64,000 bases of DNA from Firmicutes bacterium AM31-12AC (GTDB taxonomy: Bacteria; Bacillota; Clostridia; Lachnospirales; Lachnospiraceae). Position numbers and translations under genes: made by a program. The stretch's first letter is position 1; every line of letters starts with the position of its first letter. This document shows, piece after piece, positions 6,727-16,417 of this stretch. Location: NCBI GenBank assembly GCA_003480425.1, contig QUJA01000012.1, positions 15,356 through 79,355 on the forward strand. The letters are read 5' to 3'. Below the pieces are notes generated by a model. The model did no database searches and had not been told where the DNA came from. It saw only the letters and a program-made list of their open reading frames with translations.

Positions 6727-8640
6727 ATGTTCAATTCACAGGAACAGAAGATTTTACATTTATTAGTAAAAACGGAATATATGACAGCAATAGAATTGTC
6801 AGAAAAGCTTGGTATTGGTGTTAAAACGGTGAGAACAAGAATTAAAGAGTTAAATTCACAGCTGACGCAATATGATGTGGCGATTTCTTCAAAGCCACGT
6901 TATGGATACTATTTGAATAAGGAAGAAAAAGAACAGATAGAGGTACTTTTGAAAAATGGAATCCATAATGAAGGACAAATCCCGGCAACATCAAGGGAAC
7001 GTATTCATTATTTACTTGCATATTTGTTGAATCAGAAGGATTATGTGAAGTCTGAGAATTTATGTGAGTTTCTTTACATTTCGAAAGGAACTCTTACGAA
7101 TTCGCTTCGTCAGGTGGAGGAAGTTTATCAAAAATATCATATTACTATAGATAAGAAACCGAATTATGGAATTAAGGTTAAGGGACGAGAATTTGATATC
7201 CGTCAATGTATGATGGATGTGTTTGTTAAAAAGGACGGCTTAGAAGGTGTTGGGAGAATTTATCAGACGCAGGAGATTCAGTCACTTGGCAAACACGTTT
7301 ATCAGTGTATGCAAAAGTACGGGATAGAATTTTCGGAAATCGCATATAATGATTTTATTGAACATATTTATATTGCGATTCGAAGAATCCGTCAAGGGCA
7401 ATTTGTGGAGGAGATGCAGGGTCTGAAAACAGGACAGGCCGAGACAGAGTTTATTAAAGAACTGGCAGAGTTTATTGAAGGAGAGTATCATGTGACATTT
7501 CCAAAAGTGGAGCAGGAGTATCTGTTGCTGCAATTGGCGGGAAAAGGTATAGTGAAGGAAGGACAGCAGCAAGGCAATTTTGTGATGCAAAGCGAGATGG
7601 ATGAGCTCGTAGATCAGATGTTGAATATGGTCTACAGAGAATTTCAAATTGATTTTCGCAATAATCTGGGACTGCGTATGGAATTGAATCAACATCTGGT
7701 TCCGCTTAGTATTCGATTAAAGTATCATATTTTTTTCAGAAATCCGATGCTGGAAGAAATTAAAAAGAATTATATTTTTGCATATACAGTCGCATTTCAA
7801 GTGTCATCTATTTTGAAGGAATACTATGAATGTGATATTTCTGAGGATGAAATAGGAGAACTGGCTGAAATATTTGAATTGGCTCTTGAACAGAGGGAGA
7901 GTGACAAGAAGAAATATTCCATTCTAATCGTATGTGCTTCGGGGCGAAGCAGTTCGCAGCTTTTGAAATACCGATATAGCCAGGAGTTCAAAGAAAATAT
8001 CAAAGAAATATATGTATGTAATCTGTATGAGGTGGAAGCATTTGATTTTTCAAAAGTAGATTATGTTTTTACAACTGTTCCAATTCAGACATATGTACCG
8101 GTGCCGATTTTAGAAGTGAGTTCTTTCTTAAAAGAGAGCGATATTACAGCGGTCAGAAAGTTGTTTGAGCAGGAAAGTAAAGAGTTTTTGAGAAAATATT
8201 ATCGGCCGGAATTGTTTTTTACAGATATACACGGAACAACAAGAGATGAAGTGTTGGCAAAATTATGTGGTCGTGTGGAGATGGCTACGAGAAAGAATAC
8301 TGTATGGGGAAATATTGTATCAGCGGCAGATTTATTTGCATCTGTATTAAGCAGAGAGGAATTGTCTCCTACAGATTATGGCAATCTGGTTGCAATTCCG
8401 CATCCTGATAAAGTATTTTTGGAAACTACGTTAGTGGCAGTAGCTATATTAGAAAAGCCGATAATCTGGAATAGAGAACAGGTGCAAATAATTATTTTGA
8501 CTCTGATAGGAAGTGAGGAGGATCCGGACATTCAAAAATTTTATGAAGCAACTACGGATTTATTGCTGAGGACAGAAGATATTTCTGAGCTTATACATAG
8601 AAGAACATTTGACTCTTTAATTGGAATGCTGAAAAAATAA
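6727..8640 (+). CDS. PRD-domain transcription regulator with PTS EIIB- and EIIA-like domains (BglG/MtlR type)
   Basis: 637 residues. N-terminal winged helix (about 1-65: LHLLVKTEYMTAIELSEKLG), a second HTH (about 85-150), two PTS regulation domains (about 180-390), an EIIB-like domain from residue 397 with a Cys at 403 in IVCASGRSSS, and a C-terminal EIIA domain of the fructose/Ntr type with the phosphorylatable His at 559 in VAIPHP. Such proteins sense PTS sugar flux through competing phosphorylations by HPr and EII proteins and activate or antiterminate sugar operons. Ribosome site GAAAGGAGT. It ends with a terminator and precedes a IIB/HPr/EI cluster, its likely phosphorylation partners. 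The target promoter is not evident. Confidence 0.88.
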   Translation: MFNSQEQKILHLLVKTEYMTAIELSEKLGIGVKTVRTRIKELNSQLTQYDVAISSKPRYGYYLNKEEKEQIEVLLKNGIHNEGQIPATSRERIHYLLAYLLNQKDYVKSENLCEFLYISKGTLTNSLRQVEEVYQKYHITIDKKPNYGIKVKGREFDIRQCMMDVFVKKDGLEGVGRIYQTQEIQSLGKHVYQCMQKYGIEFSEIAYNDFIEHIYIAIRRIRQGQFVEEMQGLKTGQAETEFIKELAEFIEGEYHVTFPKVEQEYLLLQLAGKGIVKEGQQQGNFVMQSEMDELVDQMLNMVYREFQIDFRNNLGLRMELNQHLVPLSIRLKYHIFFRNPMLEEIKKNYIFAYTVAFQVSSILKEYYECDISEDEIGELAEIFELALEQRESDKKKYSILIVCASGRSSSQLLKYRYSQEFKENIKEIYVCNLYEVEAFDFSKVDYVFTTVPIQTYVPVPILEVSSFLKESDITAVRKLFEQESKEFLRKYYRPELFFTDIHGTTRDEVLAKLCGRVEMATRKNTVWGNIVSAADLFASVLSREELSPTDYGNLVAIPHPDKVFLETTLVAVAILEKPIIWNREQVQIIILTLIGSEEDPDIQKFYEATTDLLLRTEDISELIHRRTFDSLIGMLKK

Positions 8641-8698
8641 AAATGTCTGGTCTGACTATATTTTTTTAAATCCAGGTTAGAATAGTAATACAAAAATT

Positions 8699-8723
8699 GC
8701 CACATTAAATGTGGCTTTTTTTT
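8699..8723 (+). terminator. Rho-independent terminator after the PRD regulator
   Basis: GCCACAT/ATGTGGC stem with a TAA loop and eight T residues. Confidence 0.88.
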
Positions 8724-8781
8724 CGTTGGAGTTTTAAGTAAAGGAATGGTAAAGTAGAGATTAAGAGAGAGAGGAAACGAT

Positions 8782-9093
8782 ATGAAGTACATTACATTAC
8801 TTTGTAACGCCGGAATGTCTACCAGTCTCATGGTTAATAAAATGAGAAGGATAGCGACAGAGCAGAATATAGAAGTAGAGATTCATGCGATGGCAGAGTT
8901 TGCATTTCAAAAGTATGACAAGCCAACCGATGTATTGCTTCTTGGGCCACAGGTCAGATATAAGTATAATGTCTTGAAAGAACAGTTTGAATCGACCGGA
9001 ACCCCAATTGCGGTAATCGACTCTCAGGCTTATGCATCGATGGATGCAGAGGCAGTGTTAAAAACAGCATTAAATATGATAAAAGAAAGATAA
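8782..9093 (+). CDS. PTS lactose/cellobiose-type IIB protein, free-standing
   Basis: 103 residues, the size of a single-domain CelA/ChbB IIB subunit. The phosphocysteine is Cys8 in LLCNAGMSTS, close to the N terminus as in this family. Ribosome site GAGAGGAAAC. No IIA or IIC partner is next to it; instead HPr follows 18 bases on and Enzyme I after that. It could serve a permease elsewhere, or pass phosphate to the PRD regulator just upstream as a dedicated sensor. The role is therefore open; the family assignment is firm. Confidence 0.85.
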   Translation: MKYITLLCNAGMSTSLMVNKMRRIATEQNIEVEIHAMAEFAFQKYDKPTDVLLLGPQVRYKYNVLKEQFESTGTPIAVIDSQAYASMDAEAVLKTALNMIKER

Positions 9094-9111
9094 TAAGAGG
9101 AGGACAAAACA

Positions 9112-9369
9112 ATGGCAAAATTTACTTATGTAATCACAGATGAGGTAGGACTTCACGCAAGACCAGCAGGACTTCTGGTTAAGAAAGCAAAAGAGCTTGG
9201 AGCAAAAATCACACTTGCATGCAATGGAAAAACAGCAGATGCTACAAAGATCATGGCAATCATGGCTATGGGAGTTATGAAAGATATGGAAGTTGAAGTA
9301 ACTGTTGAAGGTGACAATGCTGATGCAGCAGCTACAGAATTAGAAGCATTCTTCAAAGAAAATCTGTAA
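9112..9369 (+). CDS. ptsH: Phosphocarrier protein HPr
   Basis: 85 residues, standard HPr length. His15 in GLHARPAG is the phosphorelay residue accepting phosphate from EI. The regulatory site is altered: the sequence runs ADATKIMAIM, so residue 46 is Lys where HPr kinase/phosphorylase would modify Ser in Bacillus HPr. Thr45 is adjacent. It starts at ATG 9112 after AGAGGAGGAC and precedes ptsI, with a hairpin (9393-9433) in the gap that may tune ptsI expression. Confidence 0.95.
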   Translation: MAKFTYVITDEVGLHARPAGLLVKKAKELGAKITLACNGKTADATKIMAIMAMGVMKDMEVEVTVEGDNADAAATELEAFFKENL

Positions 9370-9392
9370 TTAGAAGAATAAGAAGCATTTGA

Positions 9393-9433
9393 ATAACTGT
9401 TCGGTACAGAAATAGGGTGTGCTGGACAGTTAT
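9393..9433 (+). promoter_or_regulatory. Hairpin between ptsH and ptsI
   Basis: ATAACTGT/ACAGTTAT, 8-bp perfect outer stem with a partly paired interior and no T run. Probably an mRNA processing or stability element. Confidence 0.4.
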
Positions 9434-9464
9434 AAATTTATTATTAAGTTAAGGCGGGGTCATT

Positions 9465-11087
9465 ATGGAAATTATTCAGGGAAAAGCTATTTTCGGTGGA
9501 ATTGCAATCGGTCCGATTTCGTTTTTTGCAAAAGAGCAGAAACAGGTAAAACGTACAAAAGTTGAGGATACAGAAGCTGAAATTGCACGCTATGAAGCGG
9601 CATTGGCAACAGCAATTGAACAGTTGGGAGCATTGTATGAGAAAGCCCTCAAAGAAGTGGGCGAATCTGAAGCACAGATTTTTGAAGTACATCAGATGAT
9701 GTTGGAAGACGATGATTACAATGATTCTGTTAAAAATATTATTACTAGTCAGGGACTTAATGCAGAGTATGCAGTGGCTACTACAGGAGACAATTTTTCG
9801 ACAATGTTTGCAGCAATGGATGATGAATATTTCCAGGCAAGAGCTGTGGATGTTAAAGATATTTCTGAACGTATCATTAATATTTTGATGGGAATCGGAG
9901 AAGCAAAAGTGTCTGATGAGCCATCTATTATTGTTGCAGAGGATCTTGCACCTAGTGAGACTGTTCAGATGGATAAGAGTAAATTACTTGGTTTTGTTAC
10001 AAGACTTGGGTCTTCTAATTCTCATACAGCAATTCTTGCAAGAACAATGAATATTCCTGCTCTGATTCAAGTAGATATTAAAGAAGAATGGAATGGAAAA
10101 CAGGCGATCATTGATGGATTCAGTGGTAAATTTATTATCGAACCAGAAGCAGATGTATTGGAAGAGTATCAGAAGAAACAGGCAGAACAACAGGAAAGAA
10201 GACGTCTTCTTGCAGAACAGAAGGGTAAACCGACTGTGACAAAGAACGGAAAAGCAATTAAGCTTTTTGCAAATATTGGTTCTGTATCAGATCTTCAATC
10301 TGTAATGGAAAATGATGCAGCTGGAATAGGATTGTTCCGAAGTGAATTCCTTTATCTGGAGTCTGAGACATATCCGACAGAAGAGGAACAGTTTAAGGCT
10401 TACAAGATGGTAGCAGAGACGATGGCAGGTAAGAAGGTTATTATTCGTACATTGGATATCGGAGCTGATAAACAGGTAGATTATTTTGAGTTAGATAAAG
10501 AAGAAAACCCGGCAATGGGACTTCGTGCTATCCGTATCTGCCTGACAAGACCGGAAATCTTTAAGACACAGTTGCGTGCACTTTTAAGAGCAAGTGCATT
10601 TGGTAATATCGCAGTGATGTATCCAATGATCATTTCTGTTGAAGAAGTTCGCAAGATTAAAGCTATTATGGAAGAAGTAAAGGCTGAACTGGATGAAGCA
10701 GGAATCCCATATGGCAATGTAGAACAGGGAATTATGATTGAGACACCTGCAGCAGTAATTTTAAGTGATCTGCTTGCAAAGGAAGTTGATTTCTTTAGTA
10801 TTGGTACAAATGATTTAACACAGTATACATTAGCAATTGACCGTCAGAATGCAAAATTAGATGAGTTCTATAATCCTCATCATGAAGCAGTTTTAAGAAT
10901 GATTCAGATGGTTGTTGAAAATGCTCATAAGGCCGGAATCTGGGCTGGAATCTGTGGAGAACTTGGAGCAGATCTGGAACTTACCGACAGATTTATGGAG
11001 ATGGGTGTAGATGAATTGTCAGTATCTCCAACATTTATCTATCCTGTAAGACAGAAAATCAGAGAATATGACGGAGAGACAAAATAG
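9465..11087 (+). CDS. ptsI: PTS Enzyme I (PEP-protein phosphotransferase)
   Basis: 540 residues. N-terminal helical and phosphohistidine domain with GSSNSHTAILART (active His187), a linker, then the PEP-binding TIM barrel with GIGLFRSEFLY, FSIGTNDLTQYTLA and the catalytic Cys in GICGELGAD. It transfers phosphate from PEP to HPr. GGCGGGG ribosome site before ATG 9465. It forms a ptsHI pair with the gene upstream; the stop is followed at once by an inverted-repeat element. Confidence 0.96.
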   Translation: MEIIQGKAIFGGIAIGPISFFAKEQKQVKRTKVEDTEAEIARYEAALATAIEQLGALYEKALKEVGESEAQIFEVHQMMLEDDDYNDSVKNIITSQGLNAEYAVATTGDNFSTMFAAMDDEYFQARAVDVKDISERIINILMGIGEAKVSDEPSIIVAEDLAPSETVQMDKSKLLGFVTRLGSSNSHTAILARTMNIPALIQVDIKEEWNGKQAIIDGFSGKFIIEPEADVLEEYQKKQAEQQERRRLLAEQKGKPTVTKNGKAIKLFANIGSVSDLQSVMENDAAGIGLFRSEFLYLESETYPTEEEQFKAYKMVAETMAGKKVIIRTLDIGADKQVDYFELDKEENPAMGLRAIRICLTRPEIFKTQLRALLRASAFGNIAVMYPMIISVEEVRKIKAIMEEVKAELDEAGIPYGNVEQGIMIETPAAVILSDLLAKEVDFFSIGTNDLTQYTLAIDRQNAKLDEFYNPHHEAVLRMIQMVVENAHKAGIWAGICGELGADLELTDRFMEMGVDELSVSPTFIYPVRQKIREYDGETK

Positions 11088-11219
11088 GTTACTGTTCACA
11101 GTACCTGTCTCGCCATTTTAAAATGAAATAAGGTTATATGGTAGCTCATATAAATATAGAGGCATCCCGGCGTTTCCGCAGGATGCCTCTTGCTGTTTAC
11201 AAATACTGTGAACAGTAAC
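11088..11219. repeat. Inverted-repeat element with GTTACTGTTCACAGTA ends
   Basis: Perfect 16-bp terminal inverted repeats (11088-11103 and 11204-11219) enclose about 100 bases that contain a second perfect 10-bp hairpin (11158-11167 with 11181-11190, AGAGGCATCC). It starts one base after the ptsI stop. The same end sequence recurs at 34186-34216. Looks like a small palindromic repeat (MITE or REP-like) that may also terminate ptsI transcription; the inner stem lacks a good T run. Confidence 0.6.
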
Positions 11220-11375
11220 TATTTGGCAATTTTTCAAAGAGAGACAGAGATAAAAATATATTGAGAATATACCAGAGTGCGTTATAATGGGGAATAGAAA
11301 ACAAAAGATTATCATTGCGTGTTCTTATGGAACAGACAGTTTATAGATTTAGTCAGAAAAGAAAGAAGATGCATC

Positions 11376-13511
11376 ATGGAAGTAATAAAACAGAAAGAAT
11401 TGTGGGAAAATCAATTGCAGACATGTTTGAGCAAGTTAGATGTTGAATATTCGTATCAACTTGCAAAACGAATGGAAAAGGAAAAAACAAATCCGGTGCT
11501 GGGATATCGAACAGCAGGCTCAAAGGCAGAGATTGCCACAGGTAATATGTTGTATGAGGAAATGAAACGGATTGGTTTGTCGGATGTGACAAAAGATGAA
11601 TTCCGTCTGGATTCGTGGGAGTTTGAGAAAGCTGTTTTGAAATTCAAAGACAAAAAAGGGAAGGAATATAGTTGTCAGTTAGGAGCGTATCAGACCAACT
11701 TTGTAACGGATGGATTTCAGGAGTATGAGATTGTATATGTAAATAAAGGAACTGCCGAAGATTATGAAGGGATGGATGTAGAAGGTAAATTAGTTCTTGC
11801 AGAAATCAATCAGCGGGATGAATGGTGGATTAATTATCCTGCTTATCAGGCATATTTGAAAGGTGCAGTCGGATTTATTGCAGTGCAGGAGCATGGATAC
11901 GGAGAAAAATACGATACCTCTCTAAATGCACAGGATATCGCAGGTCCGGAATATGCGGCAGCATTTTCCATGTCACAGGCAGATGCAAAGAAGTTAAAAG
12001 AATGTATGGGAATATCGGCTGAGTATAATATGGGCTCAACATGTGTGGAAGTAAAACAGCCAATTTCAGCAAAAGTATGGTTGGATGCCAAATCTATGGT
12101 TCGGCGAAATGTACCGGCATATAATATTGTGGGAAAGATTCCGGGAGAAGAGACGGAACAGATGATTTTGTTGACGGCACACTATGATTCATATTTTGAT
12201 GGATTTCAGGATGACAATGCCGCAGTCGCAATGATTATCGGAATGGCGAAGGCAATGTTGGAGGGCGGTTATCGCCCGGCACATACGATTGTAGTTTGTG
12301 CGGTGGCTGCAGAAGAGTGGGGTGTATCAGATTCTAAATTTGACTGGTCAACCGGCGCATACAATCAGGTCTTTCGAGTGCATCCGGAGTGGCGGGGACA
12401 TATAATTGCGGATTTAAATTTTGAATTGCCGGCACATGCACATCACAGTCGAGATGCAATCCGGGGAACATATGAATATGCGGATTATTTCGAACAGTTT
12501 GTAAAACAGATTGATGTACCGAAAAAAGCATATCCGGATGGAATAACAGTATTGTATCCGATCGAGACATGGTCGGATGATTTCTCTATTTCAATTGCAG
12601 GAATTCCTTCGCTGGTAAATGATTTCAGTGATGGACCATTTATGGAAAATTATTATCATTCTCAGTACGACAATGAAGAACTGTATGAAGAACCGGTGTA
12701 TCGTTTTCACCATGAATTGTATTTGAGATTGATCTTGGAAATGGACAAACTGGTACTTCCGCCGCTGAATTTTGGAAGGATGTTTAAGGCAATGAAAGAA
12801 AGTCTGGATGAGAAGGAGATATTGCAGGAAACAGAGAATGCTGTGATTCAGGAAAAAGAATATTCAGACGAGGTGAAGGATAATCCGGTTCATGTATTAG
12901 AAAGACTGATAGATTGCGGAATCTATCAGGCAGACGAGATATACAAGTGGATACAGAGGGTAAATCTGGAATATCAAAATCTGGAATCAAAGGAAGAACG
13001 AAAAGTGTATCGGGAGCAATATTCGAAAAAGGGAGAAGCATTGCTTCGAATTTATCAAAAAACACAAGATTATTTTACGCGTTTGGATTGGGAAGATGAG
13101 GTAAAATTTCCACAGGAGGCGGTGAAACGCAATATCAGGGAACTTAAGTGTGCGTTGGATGCGTTGAAAGAGGGAAAAATTCATGATACACTGGAATCCA
13201 TTTATAAAGTAGATAATAACTGTTTTGCATTTTTGTTTGATGATGAAGTGTATTATCATTTTACAGAATATATTTTACACCAGCCGAAGGAACGATTAAT
13301 GTGGGGCGCAGGGAGAATCTGGCACCATGAGAATCTTTATGGAATCGTGCAGCGGTTGAGAGGTAAGATGAAGGAAGAGAATCCGAAATTGAATGAGGAA
13401 ATAAGACGATTGGAAGCAGCTATTTACAGACAGAAAAATTGTTATGAGGATGATATTCGATACATGATTCGTTCGTTGGAGAAAATCCGAAAAATGATGG
13501 GAGAGTTATAA
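11376..13511 (+). CDS. M28-family metallopeptidase (aminopeptidase), PA-domain type
   Basis: 711 residues from ATG 11376; upstream in-frame starts at 11319 lack support. No signal peptide is visible, so it is likely cytoplasmic. A PA-like insert (about 95-215) precedes the catalytic domain. Zinc ligands of the M28 pattern can be seen: His and Asp in LTAHYDS, the bridging Asp in QDDNAA, the Glu pair in AAEEWG, an Asp in ADLNFE and a late His in YYHSQYDN. The C-terminal 200 residues are helical and unassigned. It probably trims N-terminal residues from peptides. The next gene overlaps by one base. Confidence 0.82.
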   Translation: MEVIKQKELWENQLQTCLSKLDVEYSYQLAKRMEKEKTNPVLGYRTAGSKAEIATGNMLYEEMKRIGLSDVTKDEFRLDSWEFEKAVLKFKDKKGKEYSCQLGAYQTNFVTDGFQEYEIVYVNKGTAEDYEGMDVEGKLVLAEINQRDEWWINYPAYQAYLKGAVGFIAVQEHGYGEKYDTSLNAQDIAGPEYAAAFSMSQADAKKLKECMGISAEYNMGSTCVEVKQPISAKVWLDAKSMVRRNVPAYNIVGKIPGEETEQMILLTAHYDSYFDGFQDDNAAVAMIIGMAKAMLEGGYRPAHTIVVCAVAAEEWGVSDSKFDWSTGAYNQVFRVHPEWRGHIIADLNFELPAHAHHSRDAIRGTYEYADYFEQFVKQIDVPKKAYPDGITVLYPIETWSDDFSISIAGIPSLVNDFSDGPFMENYYHSQYDNEELYEEPVYRFHHELYLRLILEMDKLVLPPLNFGRMFKAMKESLDEKEILQETENAVIQEKEYSDEVKDNPVHVLERLIDCGIYQADEIYKWIQRVNLEYQNLESKEERKVYREQYSKKGEALLRIYQKTQDYFTRLDWEDEVKFPQEAVKRNIRELKCALDALKEGKIHDTLESIYKVDNNCFAFLFDDEVYYHFTEYILHQPKERLMWGAGRIWHHENLYGIVQRLRGKMKEENPKLNEEIRRLEAAIYRQKNCYEDDIRYMIRSLEKIRKMMGEL

Positions 13512-14140
13512 TGGATAATTTATATAAAGTACAAGAAGAGGATTTGGAGAGATTAAAGCGAATACTGACGGTATGTTTTGCAGAAGATCCGCTCTATTGT
13601 ACGTTGATTGAAGATGAAGAAACAAGGGAACGACTTTTACCGGAGCTGTTTGAGAGTGACTTGACAGAATTCTTTGAAACCTGTGACATCTATTCCGATA
13701 GTGAGGAACTCAACAGCATTCTTGTAGTGTCAGATGAGACGGAGCATCAGAATCCAATCTACCATTATCTGGCACAGCTTAGAGGGACGATTAGAACAGA
13801 CGAAAGCTTGATCAAAGAAGACCACAGCCTGAAAACATTTTGGAACTTTGCACTTGGCAAGGATTATTTGAATGCAAGCTGGACAAGTCAGCTCCATCAG
13901 ACAAAGCGGATACATATTATATATTTAGCGGTTGCACCGAGCCATCAGCATCATGGACTGGCAGAACATTTGATGAAAGAATTGATCGAACATGCAGAAA
14001 AGAATGATTTGATGCTGTCCTTAGAGACGCATAATCCGCAGAATGTACCGTTTTATGAGCATCTTGGATTTAAAGTATATGGTGTGGTGGAAAATTCACA
14101 TTTTGATTTGAAGCAGTATTGTATGATCCGGGAAATATAA
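13511..14140 (+). CDS. GNAT family N-acetyltransferase
   Basis: 209 residues. The acetyl-CoA site is in the C-terminal half: IIYLAVAPSHQHHGLAEHLM (motif A, Q-x-x-G-x-A variant) followed by LSLETHNPQNVPFYEHLGFK (motif B). The ATG shares its A with the stop of the M28 gene, so translation is coupled. Acceptor unknown; amino acid or peptide N-acetylation would suit its peptidase neighbours, as inference. Confidence 0.85.
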   Translation: MDNLYKVQEEDLERLKRILTVCFAEDPLYCTLIEDEETRERLLPELFESDLTEFFETCDIYSDSEELNSILVVSDETEHQNPIYHYLAQLRGTIRTDESLIKEDHSLKTFWNFALGKDYLNASWTSQLHQTKRIHIIYLAVAPSHQHHGLAEHLMKELIEHAEKNDLMLSLETHNPQNVPFYEHLGFKVYGVVENSHFDLKQYCMIREI

Positions 14141-14190
14141 TCTTAAAAGTTAGAATATGAAAGAAATTTTACTGGGAAAATGAGGTAATA

Positions 14191-15498
14191 GTGAGTATGG
14201 ATACAAGAAAACAGATTACGACATGGGTGGATACAAATAGAGAAGACCTGATTGAGACAGCAAATGAAATTTTTAAACATCCTGAAATTTCTTTGGAGGA
14301 GAAGGTGTCTTCGAAGATTTTGGCAGATTATCTTGAAAAGCAGGGATTTACGGTAACTTGGGGAATTGCCGGATTTGAGACAGCATTTGTCGCTGAATGG
14401 GGATATGGTAAGCCGGTTCTCGGATTCCTGGCAGAGTATGATGCCTTGCCGGGACTTGGACAGGAAACCTGCAGTACACGAAAAGCAATCGAAGGACCGG
14501 GACACGGATGTGGTCATAATTTACTTGGAACAGCATGTGCCGGGGCAGCCGGAGCACTTAAAAGTTGGATGGAAACGGAAGAAAAAGAAGGAACGATACG
14601 TGTATATGGATGCCCGGCAGAGGAGATTGTAATTGGTAAGATTCGTATGAATGAGGCGGGAGTGTTTGATGATTTATCCGCAGCGATCACATGGCATCCG
14701 TTTGATCGAAATCGTGTGAGTTACGATATCTGGCAGGCGCAGGATATTAAAAACTATAAATTTTACGGAAAAGCTGCACATGCCTCAAAGCATCCGGAAA
14801 TGGGAAGGAGTGCACTTGACGCAGCAGAATTGATGAATGTGGGAGTAAATTATTTGCGGGAACATGTGGCAGATGATGTGCGGATGCATTACACTTATAC
14901 CAATACGGACGGTCCGGCTAATATTGTACCGCCATATGCTTCAACAAATTATTTTATCCGCTCAGCAAAGTGGGAGAGAACAAAAGATGCATCTGAGAGG
15001 GTAGATAATTGTGCAAAAGGTGCGGCACTTATGACTGGAACAAGAGTCGAAATTGAACGTGTGACAAAGAATAAGGAAATGAAAGTGAATCGTGTCCTGG
15101 CAGAGACATTTTATCATGCAATGGAACAAATCCAGACACCGGAGTATACAGATGAAGAAATTTTATTTGCAAAAGAAATCAGCGAAGAGGCGGGGCTGGA
15201 AAATGATGGAGTGTATTTCACAGGATTAGAGCCTTTAGAAGAAAACCCGGTTATCTTATCGATTGGAACAGATGTGTCTGACGTAAGCCATACAGTTCCA
15301 ACAGTAATGTTGAGCGCAGCGGCAATGTGTAAAGGAACGCCATTGCATCACTGGGCAGCTACAGCACAGGTTGGCATGAGTATTGGGGAAAAAGCGATGC
15401 TGTATGTGGCGGAGTGTATGGCACTGGGTGCAACAGAGCTGGTGAAACAGCCGGAATTATTGAAGAAAGCGTGGGAATTACATGACAAAACAAAATAA
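14191..15498 (+). CDS. M20-family amidohydrolase (AbgB-like)
   Basis: 435 residues if the GTG at 14191 is used; the ATG at 14197 is an alternative, since TGAGGT lies 5 bases before one and 11 before the other. M20D/AbgB features: LAEYDALPG, GHGCGHNLLGTA (metal ligands), CPAEEI, a dimerisation/lid insert with KAAHASKHPEMG, and GTDVSDVSHTVPT near the C terminus. AbgB-type enzymes cleave N-acyl bonds such as p-aminobenzoyl-glutamate or acyl-amino acids. It overlaps the start of maf by 17 bases. Confidence 0.87.
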   Translation: MSMDTRKQITTWVDTNREDLIETANEIFKHPEISLEEKVSSKILADYLEKQGFTVTWGIAGFETAFVAEWGYGKPVLGFLAEYDALPGLGQETCSTRKAIEGPGHGCGHNLLGTACAGAAGALKSWMETEEKEGTIRVYGCPAEEIVIGKIRMNEAGVFDDLSAAITWHPFDRNRVSYDIWQAQDIKNYKFYGKAAHASKHPEMGRSALDAAELMNVGVNYLREHVADDVRMHYTYTNTDGPANIVPPYASTNYFIRSAKWERTKDASERVDNCAKGAALMTGTRVEIERVTKNKEMKVNRVLAETFYHAMEQIQTPEYTDEEILFAKEISEEAGLENDGVYFTGLEPLEENPVILSIGTDVSDVSHTVPTVMLSAAAMCKGTPLHHWAATAQVGMSIGEKAMLYVAECMALGATELVKQPELLKKAWELHDKTK

Positions 15499-16089
15499 AA
15501 AGCGAATCGTGCTTGGATCGGCTTCGCCAAGACGAAAAGAGTTATTAGAGCAGATTGGCGTAGAATTTGAAATTAAAACAAGTGATAAGGAAGAAATATA
15601 TGAAAGTACAATTCCGACAGAAATTGTTCAGGAACTGGCATTGATGAAAGCAGGAAATGTGGCAATGGAGCTGGAAGAAGCGGAAGGAAATGTGATAGAT
15701 ACAATTGTAATCGGAGCGGATACGGTTGTTGTTCATGATAATAAAATATTGGGAAAACCGTCAGATGAAGCGGAGGCATTTCACATGTTAAAGAGTCTGG
15801 CAGGAGATACACATCAGGTTTATACAGGAGTTGCAATGCTTGTGTATGGAGAAGATGGCGAAGCAAAGAAATCTGTCATGCAGAAAGGACAGAGGTATTT
15901 GTACATGAAATGAGTGATGATGAGATTCGGAACTACATTGCGAGTGGAGAACCGATGGACAAAGCAGGTGCATATGGAATTCAGGGGAAATTTGCTGCAT
16001 ACATCGACAAGATAGAAGGAGATTATTATAATGTGGTCGGACTTCCGGTGGCGTATGTATACCAGCAGTTGAAGGTACTGGATGCATAA
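15482..16089 (+). pseudogene. maf: Maf nucleotide pyrophosphatase, split by a single-base frameshift
   Basis: Frame 1 (15482-15913) has the Maf N terminus: LGSASPRRKELL and IGADTVVVHDNKILGKP. Homology then jumps to the -1 frame, which reads TEVFVHEMSDDEIRNYI, GAYGIQGKFAAYI and VGLPVAYVYQQL up to TAA 16087-16089. Restoring one A in the run at about 15869-15871 joins the halves into a normal protein of about 202 residues. Maf removes non-canonical or modified NTPs (dTTP/UTP-type). No other damage is seen, so a sequencing or assembly error is more likely than a dead gene. Starts at ATG 15482 inside the M20 gene. Confidence 0.82.
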
Positions 16090-16161
16090 CGTTGATAATA
16101 AGAAAATTACCGGGATATGTGAATAATAAGTGTGAAAAAAACGGTCCGGAGGTGGATAACT

Positions 16162-16353
16162 TTGCAGAAAAAGAAGAGCAATGTGAATTGTGAGAGTTGT
16201 ATGAATTATGAGTATGACGAAGAATATGAATACTATGTTTGTGCACAAAATTTGGATGAGGACGAAATGTATCGATTTGTTCAGGGAAGCTTTCATGACT
16301 GTCCATATTATCAGTTTGGAGACGAATACCGCATTGTGAGAAAGCAGATGTAA
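16162..16353 (+). CDS. Small Cys-containing protein (DUF6472-like)
   Basis: 63 residues from a TTG start at 16162 placed 8 bases after GGAGGT; a longer GTG start at 16132 has no ribosome site. Four cysteines: C-x2-C near the N terminus (NCESCMNY), then single Cys in YVCAQ and HDCPYY, suggesting a metal or disulfide knuckle. Acidic and rich in Tyr. It resembles small proteins I recall from Lachnospiraceae as DUF6472; function unknown. It lies between maf and cutC. Confidence 0.6.
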   Translation: MQKKKSNVNCESCMNYEYDEEYEYYVCAQNLDEDEMYRFVQGSFHDCPYYQFGDEYRIVRKQM

Positions 16354-16417
16354 AGATAAAATTGAAATGCGAGCAGAGCGAGTGCTGAATTATTATGAAA
16401 GTAGAGGAATAATCAAA

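Noticed and set aside
15482..16089. Programmed -1 frameshift in maf
   Set aside because: There is an A-rich stretch but no canonical X-XXY-YYZ heptamer with a downstream structure, and two other genes show the same one-base loss, pointing to sequence error.
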